Source of the DNA: Rhodocyclaceae bacterium
GTDB lineage: Bacteria > Pseudomonadota > Gammaproteobacteria > Burkholderiales > Rhodocyclaceae
Direction of reading: 5' to 3'
DNA: 64,000 bases
NCBI GenBank assembly: GCA_016702335.1
Contig: JADJEF010000003.1
Span: 310,001-374,000 of the forward strand
Part shown: piece after piece, positions 30,101-38,791 of the stretch
How positions within the stretch are numbered: position 1 is the stretch's first letter
Layout of the letters: every line of letters starts with the position of its first letter
Notes under the pieces: model-generated
The model's input: the letters and a program-made list of their open reading frames with translations, nothing else
What the model was told of the DNA's origin: nothing
The model's database searches: none
Translations under genes and position numbers: made by a program

Positions 30101-33100
30101 GCGGGGCGCTGCCCACCGTGGCGGTGTAGGTGATGCTGCCACCCTCGCTGACACTGGCGTCGGCCGCCAGATTGACGGTGACGGTGTCGGTGGTGTCGGC
30201 GACGGCGGTGCTGGCACTGGTGACGCCCAGTTGCAGTTGCTCCAGATTGCCGCCGCTGGTGCCGCTGATGCTGACCGTGACCGAGCCTGCATCGAGATAG
30301 ACATCGTCGGTGGGCGCGGGCAGGTCAATGCTGGCGCTGCTGCTGCCGGCGGCAATGACGATGCTCTGGCCGTTGGAGAGGGTGACGGTGAGGTCGCTGC
30401 CCGCCGGGTTGGTGAGGCTGGCGGTGTAGGTGATGGTGCCACCCTCATTGACGCCGGCACTGGCGGTGAGGTTGAGGGTAGTGGTGGTCGGGGTATCGGT
30501 GACGGTGGTGACGACCGGAAGCGCCGTACTACCAGCGCTGACTTGCAGTGCTTCGTAGTTGCCGCCCGACGTACCGGTGACCGTAACGCTGACGCTGCCG
30601 GCATCGATCACGGCATCGTCCGCCGGAGCGGCGACGCTGACCGAGCCGGAGGTCTCACCGGAGAGGATGGTGAGGATGGCGCCGTTACTGAGCGTGAGGA
30701 CGAGATTGCCCTGCGGGGCGCTGCCGACCGTGGCGGTGTAGGTGATGCTGCCACCCTCGCTGACACTGGCGTCGGCCGCCAGATTGACGGTGACGGTGTC
30801 GGTGGTGTCGGCGACGGCGGTACTGACGCTGGTGACGCCCAGTTGCAGCTGCTCCAGATTGCCACCACTGGTGCCGGTGATGCTGACCGGGACAACGCCG
30901 GCATCGAGATAGACGTCGTCGGTCGGCGCTGCGACCAGGATGCTGGCGCTGCTGCTGCCGGCAGCGATGACGATGTTGTGGCCGTTGGAGAGCGTGACGG
31001 TGAGGTCGCTGCCCGCCGGGTTGGTGAGGCTGGCGGTGTAGGTGATGTTGCCGCCCTCATTGACACCGGCGCTGGCGGTGAGGTTGACCGTGGTGACACC
31101 AATAGTGTCGGTGACGGTGGTGACGACCGGAATCGCCGTACTACCAGCGCCGACTTGCAGATGTTCGTAGTTGCCGCCCGTCGTTGACGTGACCGTAACG
31201 CTGACGCTGCCGGCGTCGATCACGGCATCATCCGCCGGGGCGGGCACGCTGACCGATCCGCTGGTCTGGCCGGAGAGGATGGTGAGGGTCGCGCCATTGG
31301 AGAGCGTGAGGACGAGATTGCCGTGCGGGGCGCTGCCGACCGTGTCGGTGTAGGTAATGCTGCCACCCGCGCTGACGCCGGCGTCGCCCGCCAGATTGAC
31401 GGTGACGGTGTCGGTGGTGTCGGCGACGGCGGTACTGACGCTGGTGACGCCCAGTTGCAACTGCTCCAGATTGCCACCACTGGTGCCGGTGATGCTGACC
31501 GGGACAACGCTGGCATCGAGATAGACATCGTCGGTCGGCGCCGCGACCAAGATGCTGGCGCTGCTGGTGCCGGCGGCAATGACGATGCTCTGGCCGTTGG
31601 AGAGCGTGACGGTGAGGTCACTGCCGGCCGGGTTGGTCAGGCTGGCGGTGTAGGTGATGGTGCCGCCTTCGTTGACGCCGGCCGAGGCGGTGAGGTTGAG
31701 AGTGGTGGCGTTCGGGGTGTCGGTGATGGTGGTGACGACCGGAATCGCCGTACTACCAGCGCCGACTTGCAGATGTTCGTAGTTGCCGCCCGACGTACCT
31801 GTGACGGTGACACTCACCGAGCCGGCATCGATCACGGCATCGTCCGCCGGGGCGGCGACGCTGACCGAGCCGCTGGTCTGGCCGGAGAGGATGGTGAGCG
31901 TGGTGCCGTTGCTGAGGCTGAGGACGAGATTGCCCTGCGGGGCGCTGGCGACCGTAGCGGTGTAGGTGATGGTGCCACCCTCGCTGACACTGGCGTCGGC
32001 CGCCAGATTGACGGTGACGGTGTCGGTGGTGTCGGAGACGGCGGTGCTGGCACTGGCGACGCCCAGTTGCAGTTGCTCCAGATTGCCGCCGCTGGTGCCG
32101 GTGATGCTGACCGTGACCGAGCCGGCATCGAGATAGACATCGTCGGTCGGAGCGGGAACGCTGAGGCTGGCGCTGCTGGTGCCGGCGGCAATGACGATGC
32201 TCTGGCCGTTGGAGAGATTGACGGTCAGGTCACTGCCCGCCGGGTTGGTGAGGCTGGCGGTGTAGGTGATGGTGCCGCCCTCATTGACGGCGGCACTGGC
32301 GGTGAGGTTGAGGGTGGTGGTGGTCGGGGTATCGGTAACGGTGGTGACGACCGGAATCGCCGTACTACCAGCGCCGACTTGCAGATGTTCGTAGTTGCCG
32401 CCCGACGTACCTGTGACGGTAACGCTGACCGAGCCGGCGTCGATCACGGCATCGTCGCTCGGGGCGGGGACGCTGACCGAGCCGCTGGTCTGGCCGGAGG
32501 GGATGGTGAGTGTGGCGCCATTGGAGAGCGTGAGGACGAGATTGCCCTGCGGGGCGCTGCCGACCGTGGCGGTGTAGGTGATGCTGCCACCCTCGCTGAC
32601 ACTGGCGTCGGCCGCCAGATTGACGGTGACGGTGTCGGTGGTGTCGGCGACGGCGGTGCTGACGCTGGTGACGCCCAGTTGCAGTTGCTCCAGATTGCCG
32701 CCGCTGGTGCCGGTGATGCTGACCGTGACCGAGCCGGCATCGAGATAGACATCGTCGGTCGGGGCGGGGACGTTGATGCTGGCGCTGCTGCTGCCGGCGG
32801 CGATGACGAGACTCTGGCCGTTGGAGAGATTGACGGTGAGATCGCTGCCCGCCGGATGCGTCAGGCTGGCGGTGTAGGTGATGGTGCCGCCCTCATTGAC
32901 GCCGGCACTGGCGGTGAGGTTGAGGGTAGTGACATCCAGGTCATCGACAACGGACGTGCTGACGGTGCCGCTGGTGGTCAGGGTCTCGAAGTTGCCGCCA
33001 CTCGTTCCGGTAATGCCGACAACGACGCGCTGCTCGCCTTGTATGTAAGCGTCGTCGCCACGCACTTCAATGGCAGGGCTGGAGGCGCTGCTCTGGCCTA

Positions 33101-34067
33101 CCGGAATGGTGATGATGATTCCACCGGTGAGCGTAATGACGAGCGGTGTTTCGGTGACGGGGTTATTGACGGCGGCGGTATAAACGATGCTGCCGCCTTC
33201 GGTGATGCTCTCGGCGCTGGCGGTGAGCGTGACGGTGCTGGCATCCAGGTCATCGACCACATCGGTGCTGACCGTGCTGGTGGTGGTGAGCGCTGCAAAG
33301 CTGCCGCCGCTGCTGCCGGTGATGCCGACGCTCACGCTCTGCGTGCCTTGCACGTAGGCGTCGTCGCTGCGCACCGGTACGGCCACACTGGCCGCACTGC
33401 TCTGACCCACCGGAATGGTGATGATGATGCCACCGGTGAGCGTAATGACCAGCGGTGCTCCGGTGACGGGACGATCGAGTGTGGCGGTATAGATGACGCT
33501 GCCGCCTTCGGTAACGCTCGGGGTCGAAGCAGAAAGTGTGACGGTCGCGGTCTCGCCCTCGCCCTCATTCAATGCAAGCAAGGTAGCCCCGCCACCGCTG
33601 ATCTCATCCTGCTGCGTCGCATTCGAGGCACCAAACTGATAGTCCAGCGGTGTGACGGCTTCTGAAATTCGTAATAGCTGGACAAATGAATGGCCTTCTT
33701 CACCCGTTCCGGCCTGGCCGGCCGCGGTTTCTTCCAGCAGCGCATCGAGACTGTTGCCTTCTGCAAGGGCACGGCTGATGTCGTCGAGTTCCCCGCCTGA
33801 CGCCAGCAGTGCCGCGTCTTTTGGCTCGCTTGGCTCGGTGCCAAAGGCCATGCCATCGAGCGTCACTGACTCGTTTTCTCTGGCCAGCAAAGTCGTGCCA
33901 TCGTTCAGGGCCAATTCAACTTTTCCACCCACCGAGGCGACAATCACATCGCCTTCAAAAACGGGATCGCCCAGCTTGAGCACCCGGGTTACGCCCTCAG
34001 GGCTTTTTGCAAACACCTCCCCTTGAATGAAGGAAACCTTGCCAATGATGTTTGCAGATTCAGCCAT
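20666..34067 (-). CDS. lapA: Giant LapA/BapA-type RTX adhesin, frame broken in the repeat region as sequenced
   Basis: The gene of about 13.4 kb would encode roughly 4,460 residues. Order from the N-terminus: a retention module (MAESANIIGKVSFIQGEVF) with a TAAG LapG site at residues 114-117; two 103-aa Ig-like repeats; about six 204-aa tandem units; a Calx-beta-like module; two more 103-aa repeats; about seven 129-aa repeats; unique cadherin-like domains; a von Willebrand A domain with DISGSM; glycine-rich RTX nonapeptides; and a C-terminal secretion signal ending TGKLITD. A good ribosome-binding site (AGGAG, eight bases before ATG) supports the start. The frame shifts near 26330-26362 and again within 25010-25320, where poly-G tracts replace repeat sequence. 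Outside these points it is open. Exported by LapB/LapC and the TolC-like channel, retained at the surface, released by LapG. The repeat count may be collapsed by assembly. Confidence 0.92.
21930..22575 (-). other. von Willebrand factor A domain of the adhesin
   Basis: The segment encodes NLMIILDISGSMKDASG, a DxSxS metal-ion-dependent adhesion site, followed by RVHVVAFSTDANWVG, TSGGTNYDAALADAM and VSYFISDGKPTYSDG. All are characteristic of a VWA fold. In LapA/BapA-type adhesins this domain sits just before the RTX repeats and can mediate ligand or surface contacts. Confidence 0.88.
24840..27715 (-). repeat. 387-bp tandem repeats (129-aa Ig-like units) of the adhesin
   Basis: Equivalent points recur at 25408, 25795, 26182, 26568, 26955 and 27342, a period of 387 bases with one 386 step that marks a frame break. 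Each unit encodes DTVYAEISVNAASVAESGQL, then GNTVSVPAGGNVTVAL, TSALPSSVQVGAGGTATFTV and KEGSEALVATLTGVTD. Units are nearly identical, implying recent duplication or gene conversion. The leftmost units (25010-25320) are scrambled and shortened: the expected spacing is missing 138 bases and poly-G replaces normal sequence. Confidence 0.9.
25236..25321. repeat. Extreme poly-G tract within the adhesin repeats, probable artefact
   Basis: About 86 bases are almost wholly G on the plus strand with scattered C, ending in an unbroken run of more than 20 G. A smaller tract lies at 25062-25074. In the gene's own sense it would code for Pro and Arg only, breaking an otherwise strict repeat. It replaces the segment that in neighbouring units encodes TYTVTLKDSAGN and onward. 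Unresolved repeat collapse with no-signal G calls is the simplest explanation. Confidence 0.75.
27715..28330 (-). repeat. Pair of 309-bp Ig-like repeats (second block) of the adhesin
   Basis: Two consecutive units with a 309-base period (marker points 27961 and 28270) encode TVTLTASAASVTEGGSIVYT, then GATITIPVGQSSASSVAV and GTTGGNFEALTT. The same unit type occurs in a separate pair near the N-terminus (about 32940-33555), so the two pairs flank the 612-bp array. Confidence 0.85.
28965..32940 (-). repeat. 612-bp tandem repeats (204-aa double Ig-like units) of the adhesin
   Basis: A marker sequence recurs at 29295, 29907, 30519, 31131, 31743 and 32355, an exact 612-base period. Each unit has two related ~102-aa modules: LNLTASAGVNEGGTITYTAS and VTVNLAADASVSEGGSITYT. 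Units differ at only a few percent of positions. Each contains, antisense to the gene, a copy of the dispersed ~30-bp motif, in the codons for QVGAGSTAIPV. Confidence 0.93.
32940..33555 (-). repeat. Pair of 309-bp Ig-like repeats (first block) of the adhesin
   Basis: Two units with marker points at 33193 and 33502 (309-base period) encode TVTLSASTPSVTEGGSVIYT and TVTLTASAESITEGGSIVYT, each followed by LVITLTGGIIITIPVGQSS. They directly follow the retention module. Confidence 0.85.
33717..33728 (-). other. Predicted LapG cleavage site (TAAG) in the adhesin retention module
   Basis: Residues 114-117 read T-A-A-G within LLEETAAGQAGTGEE, about 110 residues from the N-terminus. In LapA of Pseudomonas fluorescens, LapG cuts between the two alanines of TAAG at a closely similar position (known biology). 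The module before it (IIGKVSFIQGEVFAKS) is the plug that stays in the outer-membrane channel. Confidence 0.88.
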
Positions 34068-34214
34068 GATGGAAACTCCTGGATGGGAAAAGAGATGGGG
34101 GAACTTTAGCGGCCCAAATAGCCAAGCGATATTGGACCGAAGTACATGGGGAGCTGACTACGAAGGCTGGCGCGGGTGCTTGCTTCCCGTCACCGAGCAC
34201 CTGAACGTCAGGCG

Positions 34215-34874
34215 TCAGGCCAGTGGTTGCCGGCTAAAAAGCAGCGCCAACTGCAATCGATCACGAATCTTCAGCTTTTCGAAGATCGAGCCGGCATGGG
34301 CTTTTACCGTGCGCACGGTAATTGTGAGCTGCGCAGCAATTTCCTTGTTGCTGGCACCGTTCGCGATGGCGCGGGCCACTTCAAGTTCTCTGGCCGTCAG
34401 CGCTGATAGCCTGTTGTCTGAAGGCGCGCCGGGCCCGCCCGACGTCGACAGGATTGTCGCTGTTTTGGTTAGCGCGGCATTGGTCGCGCGCAGCAAGCGC
34501 TGCAGAAGACTCTCGCCGAGCCAGAGCCCGCCCTCCGCAATCACCGCTGCGATGACACGCAGATTGGCGGTAGTTGCCTGCGCGTTGCAGTAGCCACGAA
34601 TGCCGGCCGAAAACAGGAGCAAGGCTTCGTCGTCATCGGGCCTGTTCGCGAGAACCACGACAGGAAGTTTGCCCACTGATTTGCGCACTAACGCCACTTG
34701 TTCAGTCGGCGATATCGCTTCATCAAGGCGCAACCATATCAGCTTGGTGGTGCTCAGTGGCTTTACAGGCGCACCGGCCACGATACAGCGCGCATCGGGA
34801 AAAGCATCCCGCCAGCGCGGAAGAAATTCGCCACCGGGACTCACAAAAAGATGGGTAGGGCTCGCCATAGTCAT
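34215..34874 (-). CDS. LuxR-family regulator, atypical receiver, in the lapBC operon
   Basis: The 219-aa protein has a C-terminal LuxR/FixJ helix-turn-helix: LTARELEVARAIANGASNKE, then IAAQLTITVRTVKAHAGSIF and EKLKIRDRLQLALL. The N-terminal ~135 residues have an alternating strand-helix receiver-like pattern (KLIWLRLDE, KLPVVVLANRPDDDEALLL, AGIRGYCNAQ), but no Asp at the usual phosphorylation position after strand three. It may respond without phosphorylation, like other atypical receivers. Its ATG overlaps the lapC stop (TAATG), so it belongs to the lapB-lapC transcript, and it lies directly upstream of the adhesin gene (147-base gap). The natural inference is that it controls adhesin transcription. 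Confidence 0.85.
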   Translation of the reverse strand: MTMASPTHLFVSPGGEFLPRWRDAFPDARCIVAGAPVKPLSTTKLIWLRLDEAISPTEQVALVRKSVGKLPVVVLANRPDDDEALLLFSAGIRGYCNAQATTANLRVIAAVIAEGGLWLGESLLQRLLRATNAALTKTATILSTSGGPGAPSDNRLSALTARELEVARAIANGASNKEIAAQLTITVRTVKAHAGSIFEKLKIRDRLQLALLFSRQPLA

Positions 34875-36325
34875 TAACGCTCAGTCAGTGCCGCTTGTTT
34901 TGCCTTCAAAACCGGCTTCATCAAATAGGAAAGAATGCTCTTCTTCCCTGTGATCACGTCAACTTCAGCCACCATGCCCGGGATGATGGGTAAATTGGGG
35001 CCAAGGGATGACTTCAAGGTGCGTACCTTGACGAGAAAGAACGTATTACCTTTTTCATCCGTAATTGAATCAACCCCAATGCTCTCGAGTTTCGCCTCCA
35101 GCCCCCCATAGGTGGAAAAGTCATAGGCCGTAAACTTCACTATGGCGGGTTGTCCGGGGCGCAAGAACGCGATGTCCTTGGGGGCCATCTTTGCCTCCAG
35201 AATCAGGGCATCATCCAGAGGAACAATCTCGACGAGGTCCTTGCCCGGTTGAACGACACCGCCGACCGTGTTGATCAGCAAGCGCTTGATCAAACCGTTG
35301 ACCGGAGAGCGAATGGTTGCGTGCTTGACCTTGTCCGCCAGACCGACACCACCTTCGGTAAAGCCATTGAGCTTGGCCATGGTGTCAGAGAGGTCCTTGC
35401 GGATTTCATTGCGCGCCGCCAGTTCAACCTCTTCAATCTTGCGCGAGGCTTCGGCAATGGTCGACTGCGAACGCAGAATCTGGGCGGAAGCCATGTCGCG
35501 CTCCCCCCTGAATCGTGAGGTATCGCGTTCCAGTCGCAGCAACTCCACTTCCGACACCGCGCCTGAGTTGATGAGCGGCTTGGTCACCGCCAGCTCCCGT
35601 GCAGTCAGCTCATAGGCTTGCCCCGCCTGCTCACGCTTGGAGCGCAGTTCGGAAAGCTCCTGCTGCCGTTGCACGAGCTGTTGTCGGGCGATGGAAACCG
35701 AGGCTTCCATATTCATCTTCGCGGTTTCGTAAAGTTGCACCTCTTCGGCGACCGTTTTCGGGTCTTCGTCCTGAATATCCGGAGGCGGCACGAAGGGCTT
35801 GCCCTCCGCCAAGGCGCGCAAACGCGCCGCCTTGATGGTCAGCGCCAGATACTGTGATCGGTTTTCCCTCACCGAAGATTCAAAGCGTGTGGAGTCGATG
35901 CGCAAGATCACGTCACCCACGTTGACGGTGTCACCCTCTTTGACATTGATCTCTTCGACGATACCGCCGTCCAGACTCTGCAACACCTGAAGCTGACTTG
36001 AGGGGATGACTTTGCCTTCGCCTTTGGTGATTTCCTCGACACGAACGACCGCCGTCCAGCCAACAAACAGCACCACCACCACCACGATCGATTTAAGCAG
36101 GACCTTGGCACGCAGTGGTTCCTGGCTAATGATGTGGAAATCGGCGTCACTGGTGAAATCCTGGTCCTGGACATCCGGGCTTTCCTTCCAGTCGGCCAGC
36201 CAGCGGTCGACCCGCGGCTGCACCTTCAGGCGGATTTTTTCCAGCCCGCGTTGAATGCGCTCCAACTCATGTTGGAGTCGCTTAGCAGCGGTCTTGAGTT
36301 GCTCCGGGGTCGGGCGCAGTTTCAC
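34874..36325 (-). CDS. lapC: LapC, HlyD-family membrane-fusion protein of type I secretion
   Basis: 483 aa, starting at GTG in a GTGA overlap with lapB. After a ~65-residue cytosolic start comes one membrane helix (LLKSIVVVVVLFVGWTAVV). Then a lipoyl half-motif (GIVEEINVKEGDTVNVGDV), a long coiled-coil hairpin (residues ~165-320, with SIARQQLVQRQQELSELRSK), a second lipoyl-type half (IRSPVNGLIKRLLINTVGG) and a beta-barrel domain (PGQPAIVKFTAYDFSTYGG). It ends with the HlyD-type C-terminus (IPGMVAEVDVITGKKSILSYL). It bridges LapB to the TolC-like channel for adhesin export. Confidence 0.94.
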   Translation of the reverse strand: MKLRPTPEQLKTAAKRLQHELERIQRGLEKIRLKVQPRVDRWLADWKESPDVQDQDFTSDADFHIISQEPLRAKVLLKSIVVVVVLFVGWTAVVRVEEITKGEGKVIPSSQLQVLQSLDGGIVEEINVKEGDTVNVGDVILRIDSTRFESSVRENRSQYLALTIKAARLRALAEGKPFVPPPDIQDEDPKTVAEEVQLYETAKMNMEASVSIARQQLVQRQQELSELRSKREQAGQAYELTARELAVTKPLINSGAVSEVELLRLERDTSRFRGERDMASAQILRSQSTIAEASRKIEEVELAARNEIRKDLSDTMAKLNGFTEGGVGLADKVKHATIRSPVNGLIKRLLINTVGGVVQPGKDLVEIVPLDDALILEAKMAPKDIAFLRPGQPAIVKFTAYDFSTYGGLEAKLESIGVDSITDEKGNTFFLVKVRTLKSSLGPNLPIIPGMVAEVDVITGKKSILSYLMKPVLKAKQAALTER

Positions 36326-38544
36326 GATGCCCTCCCGATTTTGCCGTTTTGCAGTGCATTGATTACCACGTCTTTGGGGCCATCCGCCACCACTTTTCCG
36401 TCATCCACCACCAATATGCGATCCGCCAGCTCAAGCAAGCTGTTGCGGTGGGTGACCGTGACCACGGTCTTGTGCTGGGTGAAGCGGCGGAAACGCTCTT
36501 TGAATTGCGCTTCGGAGGTGAAATCCATCGAACTTGTCGGCTCATCAAGGAGCAGCACGGGCGGGTCAAGCAAGACCGCACGGGCAATCGCCACACCTTG
36601 CCGCTGGCCTCCTGACAAGGTAGCACCGCGCTCACCCACGACCATGTCAAACCCTTCGGGGTGGCGGTTTACAAACTCGGCTAGGCCACCAATCTCGGCG
36701 GCCGTCAGCACCGCGGCATCGTCCGCATAGGGCGCGCGAAACGCCACATTGTCCCGCAGGCTGCCATAAAACAACAAGGTGTCCTGCTCGACGTAACCCA
36801 TGTTGCGCCTCAAATCCGCTGGGTCCAGTTGTCGCAGATCCACCCCATCGAGAAAAACGGAACCCTGAGTCGGTTCGTAGAGGCCGAGCATCAGTTTGTG
36901 CAGCGTCGTTTTACCCGACCCGACCCGACCGATAATCACCACGCGCTCGCCTGCCTTGATGCTGAAAGAAACGTCACGCAAAACTTCCTGCTTCTGCCCC
37001 GGATACGAGAAGCTGACATTTCGAAACTCGATATCGCCCTTGATGTCGGAGCCACTGACAAAGGCGCTGTCGTTCGACCGCTCGCCAGGCGTTTCCATAA
37101 TCTGGTCCAGCGATGCCAGCGAGGTTTTGGCGTTTTCAAACTGCATCAACAAACCCACAATCTGACCCAGCGGAGCCATGGCTCTGCCGCCCAGCATGGT
37201 GGCGGCAATCAGCCCACCCATGGTCAGCAAACGCTCCTGAATCAGGTAAACCCCCCCGATAATCATCAGGAGACTGACCAGTTGCGTCATCGCTGCCGCG
37301 CCATTGGTCGCGGATGAAGAGAGCAGACGCAAGCGGGCGCTGGTGCGGGCAAGGAAAGCGGCCGAGCTCTCCCACTTGACCTGCATTCGCCCTTCTGCAC
37401 CGTTGGACTTGATGGTCTCCAGCGCCGTCAGGCTTTCAATCAGCGTGGCGTTGCGCAGTGCCGAGGCGCGAAAGGTGGTCTCTGACAGTTCGCGCATCTT
37501 GTGCTGGATGATGTAGCTGTAGATCGTCATCGCGACAATGCCGAGTATCGGGATCGCGACCAAAGGCCAGGAAACCCAGAGCAGCACGAAGAGGAAAAGG
37601 AAGGCGAACGGCAGGTCGATCAGCGCCGTCACCGTCGCCGAGGCAATGAAGTCACGCACGGTTTCAAAGGAGCGCAGATTGGCGGCGAAAGATCCCACTG
37701 AAACCGGGCGGGCGGCGAGGCGCATGCCCAATACGCGCTCCATGATCTGTGCCGAGAGTTGCAGGTCGATTCTCGAACTGGCCAGATCGACGAAATGTCC
37801 GCGCAACATGCGGATGGTGTAGTCGGTGCCCAGCACCAGCAGCAAGCCGGCAGACAGCAGCCACAAGGTTTCAAGTGCGTTATTGGGGACCACACGGTCA
37901 TACACGTTCATGGTGAAAAACGGCATGGCCAACGCGAAGATGTTGATCAGTGCTGCTGCCGCGATAATGTCCCTGTACACCGGCAGTTGGCCGAGGATGG
38001 CCCCCCAGAACCAGTGCCGCTCGGTAACTTTGACGACTTCCGGGGTGCGCTGATCAAAGCGAAAGTGAGGACGCGCAAATATGGCAATGCCCAGATAGCG
38101 CTCGGCCAGAGCATCCCGCGCCATGCTGACCGACCCCTGAGCAGTATCCGGAAACAGCAGGCGGGCGTTTTCGCCGCTTTCGTCCCAATCCAGCAGCAGG
38201 CAGCTTTCATTGCCTTTCAGCAGGAGCACCACGGGCAACAAGGTCGCGTCAATCTTGTCCAGGGGCCTGCGCACTACCTTGCTGGATAACCCCGCGCGTT
38301 GCGCCGCCCGGGAAAACAGGGAGGGGGTAATGCCCCGGGCAGTCAGCGGCAACCCCGACGTCAGGGCAGCACGCGAGCTTGGCCGGCCATGAATTCGCGA
38401 CAGCTCGACCAGGCAATCCAGCAGCGGGTCATGATGAAGATTGTCTTCCCTGATCCCGTCCGTGCCGGCGTGCAAGCTCTGCCTGCGGTCAATACCATCC
38501 CAAGTATTCTTGGGCTTGCTTGCGGAATCCCCCTGCTCACTCAT
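36322..38544 (-). CDS. lapB: LapB, type I secretion ABC transporter (permease/ATPase)
   Basis: The 740-aa protein has an N-terminal C39-peptidase-like domain (residues ~38-160, DPLLDCLVELSRIHG), probably non-proteolytic because I cannot assign a full Cys/His catalytic pair. A six-helix exporter domain follows (~190-470, LALRMPFFTMNVYDRVVP-like signature reading ALAMPFFTMNVYDRVVPNNA). The C-terminal ATPase carries Walker A GRVGSGKTT, the signature LSGGQRQGVAIARA and Walker B VLLLDEPTSSMD. This is the LapB/RaxB-type exporter for LapA-like adhesins. It is the first gene of lapB-lapC-luxR. The 247 bases upstream to the LysR gene should hold its promoter; none could be assigned. Confidence 0.94.
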   Translation of the reverse strand: MSEQGDSASKPKNTWDGIDRRQSLHAGTDGIREDNLHHDPLLDCLVELSRIHGRPSSRAALTSGLPLTARGITPSLFSRAAQRAGLSSKVVRRPLDKIDATLLPVVLLLKGNESCLLLDWDESGENARLLFPDTAQGSVSMARDALAERYLGIAIFARPHFRFDQRTPEVVKVTERHWFWGAILGQLPVYRDIIAAAALINIFALAMPFFTMNVYDRVVPNNALETLWLLSAGLLLVLGTDYTIRMLRGHFVDLASSRIDLQLSAQIMERVLGMRLAARPVSVGSFAANLRSFETVRDFIASATVTALIDLPFAFLFLFVLLWVSWPLVAIPILGIVAMTIYSYIIQHKMRELSETTFRASALRNATLIESLTALETIKSNGAEGRMQVKWESSAAFLARTSARLRLLSSSATNGAAAMTQLVSLLMIIGGVYLIQERLLTMGGLIAATMLGGRAMAPLGQIVGLLMQFENAKTSLASLDQIMETPGERSNDSAFVSGSDIKGDIEFRNVSFSYPGQKQEVLRDVSFSIKAGERVVIIGRVGSGKTTLHKLMLGLYEPTQGSVFLDGVDLRQLDPADLRRNMGYVEQDTLLFYGSLRDNVAFRAPYADDAAVLTAAEIGGLAEFVNRHPEGFDMVVGERGATLSGGQRQGVAIARAVLLDPPVLLLDEPTSSMDFTSEAQFKERFRRFTQHKTVVTVTHRNSLLELADRILVVDDGKVVADGPKDVVINALQNGKIGRAS

Positions 38545-38791
38545 CGTTCTCTTAACCCAAAGAAATTCGAATTAATCCGGAAACGCTTTTCACAAACCCT
38601 GGCCTCTATGAGCCCTTGAATCAAATATACCAGCCAGAGGGCGACGCGGGGGCGAGCGGATGCACGCGGGCGGCCATGCGCGGCCATGCGCTGCCAGATC
38701 CTGCCAGGTCCTGCGAGTGGCGGGCTCGGCGTCTAGCCCAGGCAGATCAACGCTTGTCCGGCATGGCTTCTGAGCCACTGTGAGCCAGGTT

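Noticed and set aside
24840..32940. CRISPR-like array from regular repeats
   Set aside because: Periods of 387 and 612 bases with no short repeat/spacer alternation; they are coding tandem repeats of the adhesin.
31323..33665. 780-codon open frame on the plus strand, antisense to the adhesin
   Set aside because: It is a by-product of GC-rich tandem repeats: the translation is repetitive Gly/Ala/Asp-rich, with no domain, start signal or independent conservation, and similar open frames recur in each array.
36322..38544. Bacteriocin-type peptidase function for the LapB N-terminal domain
   Set aside because: A Cys is present (residue 44), but the expected Gln and His partners and the double-glycine substrate context are not evident; the locus fits adhesin export.
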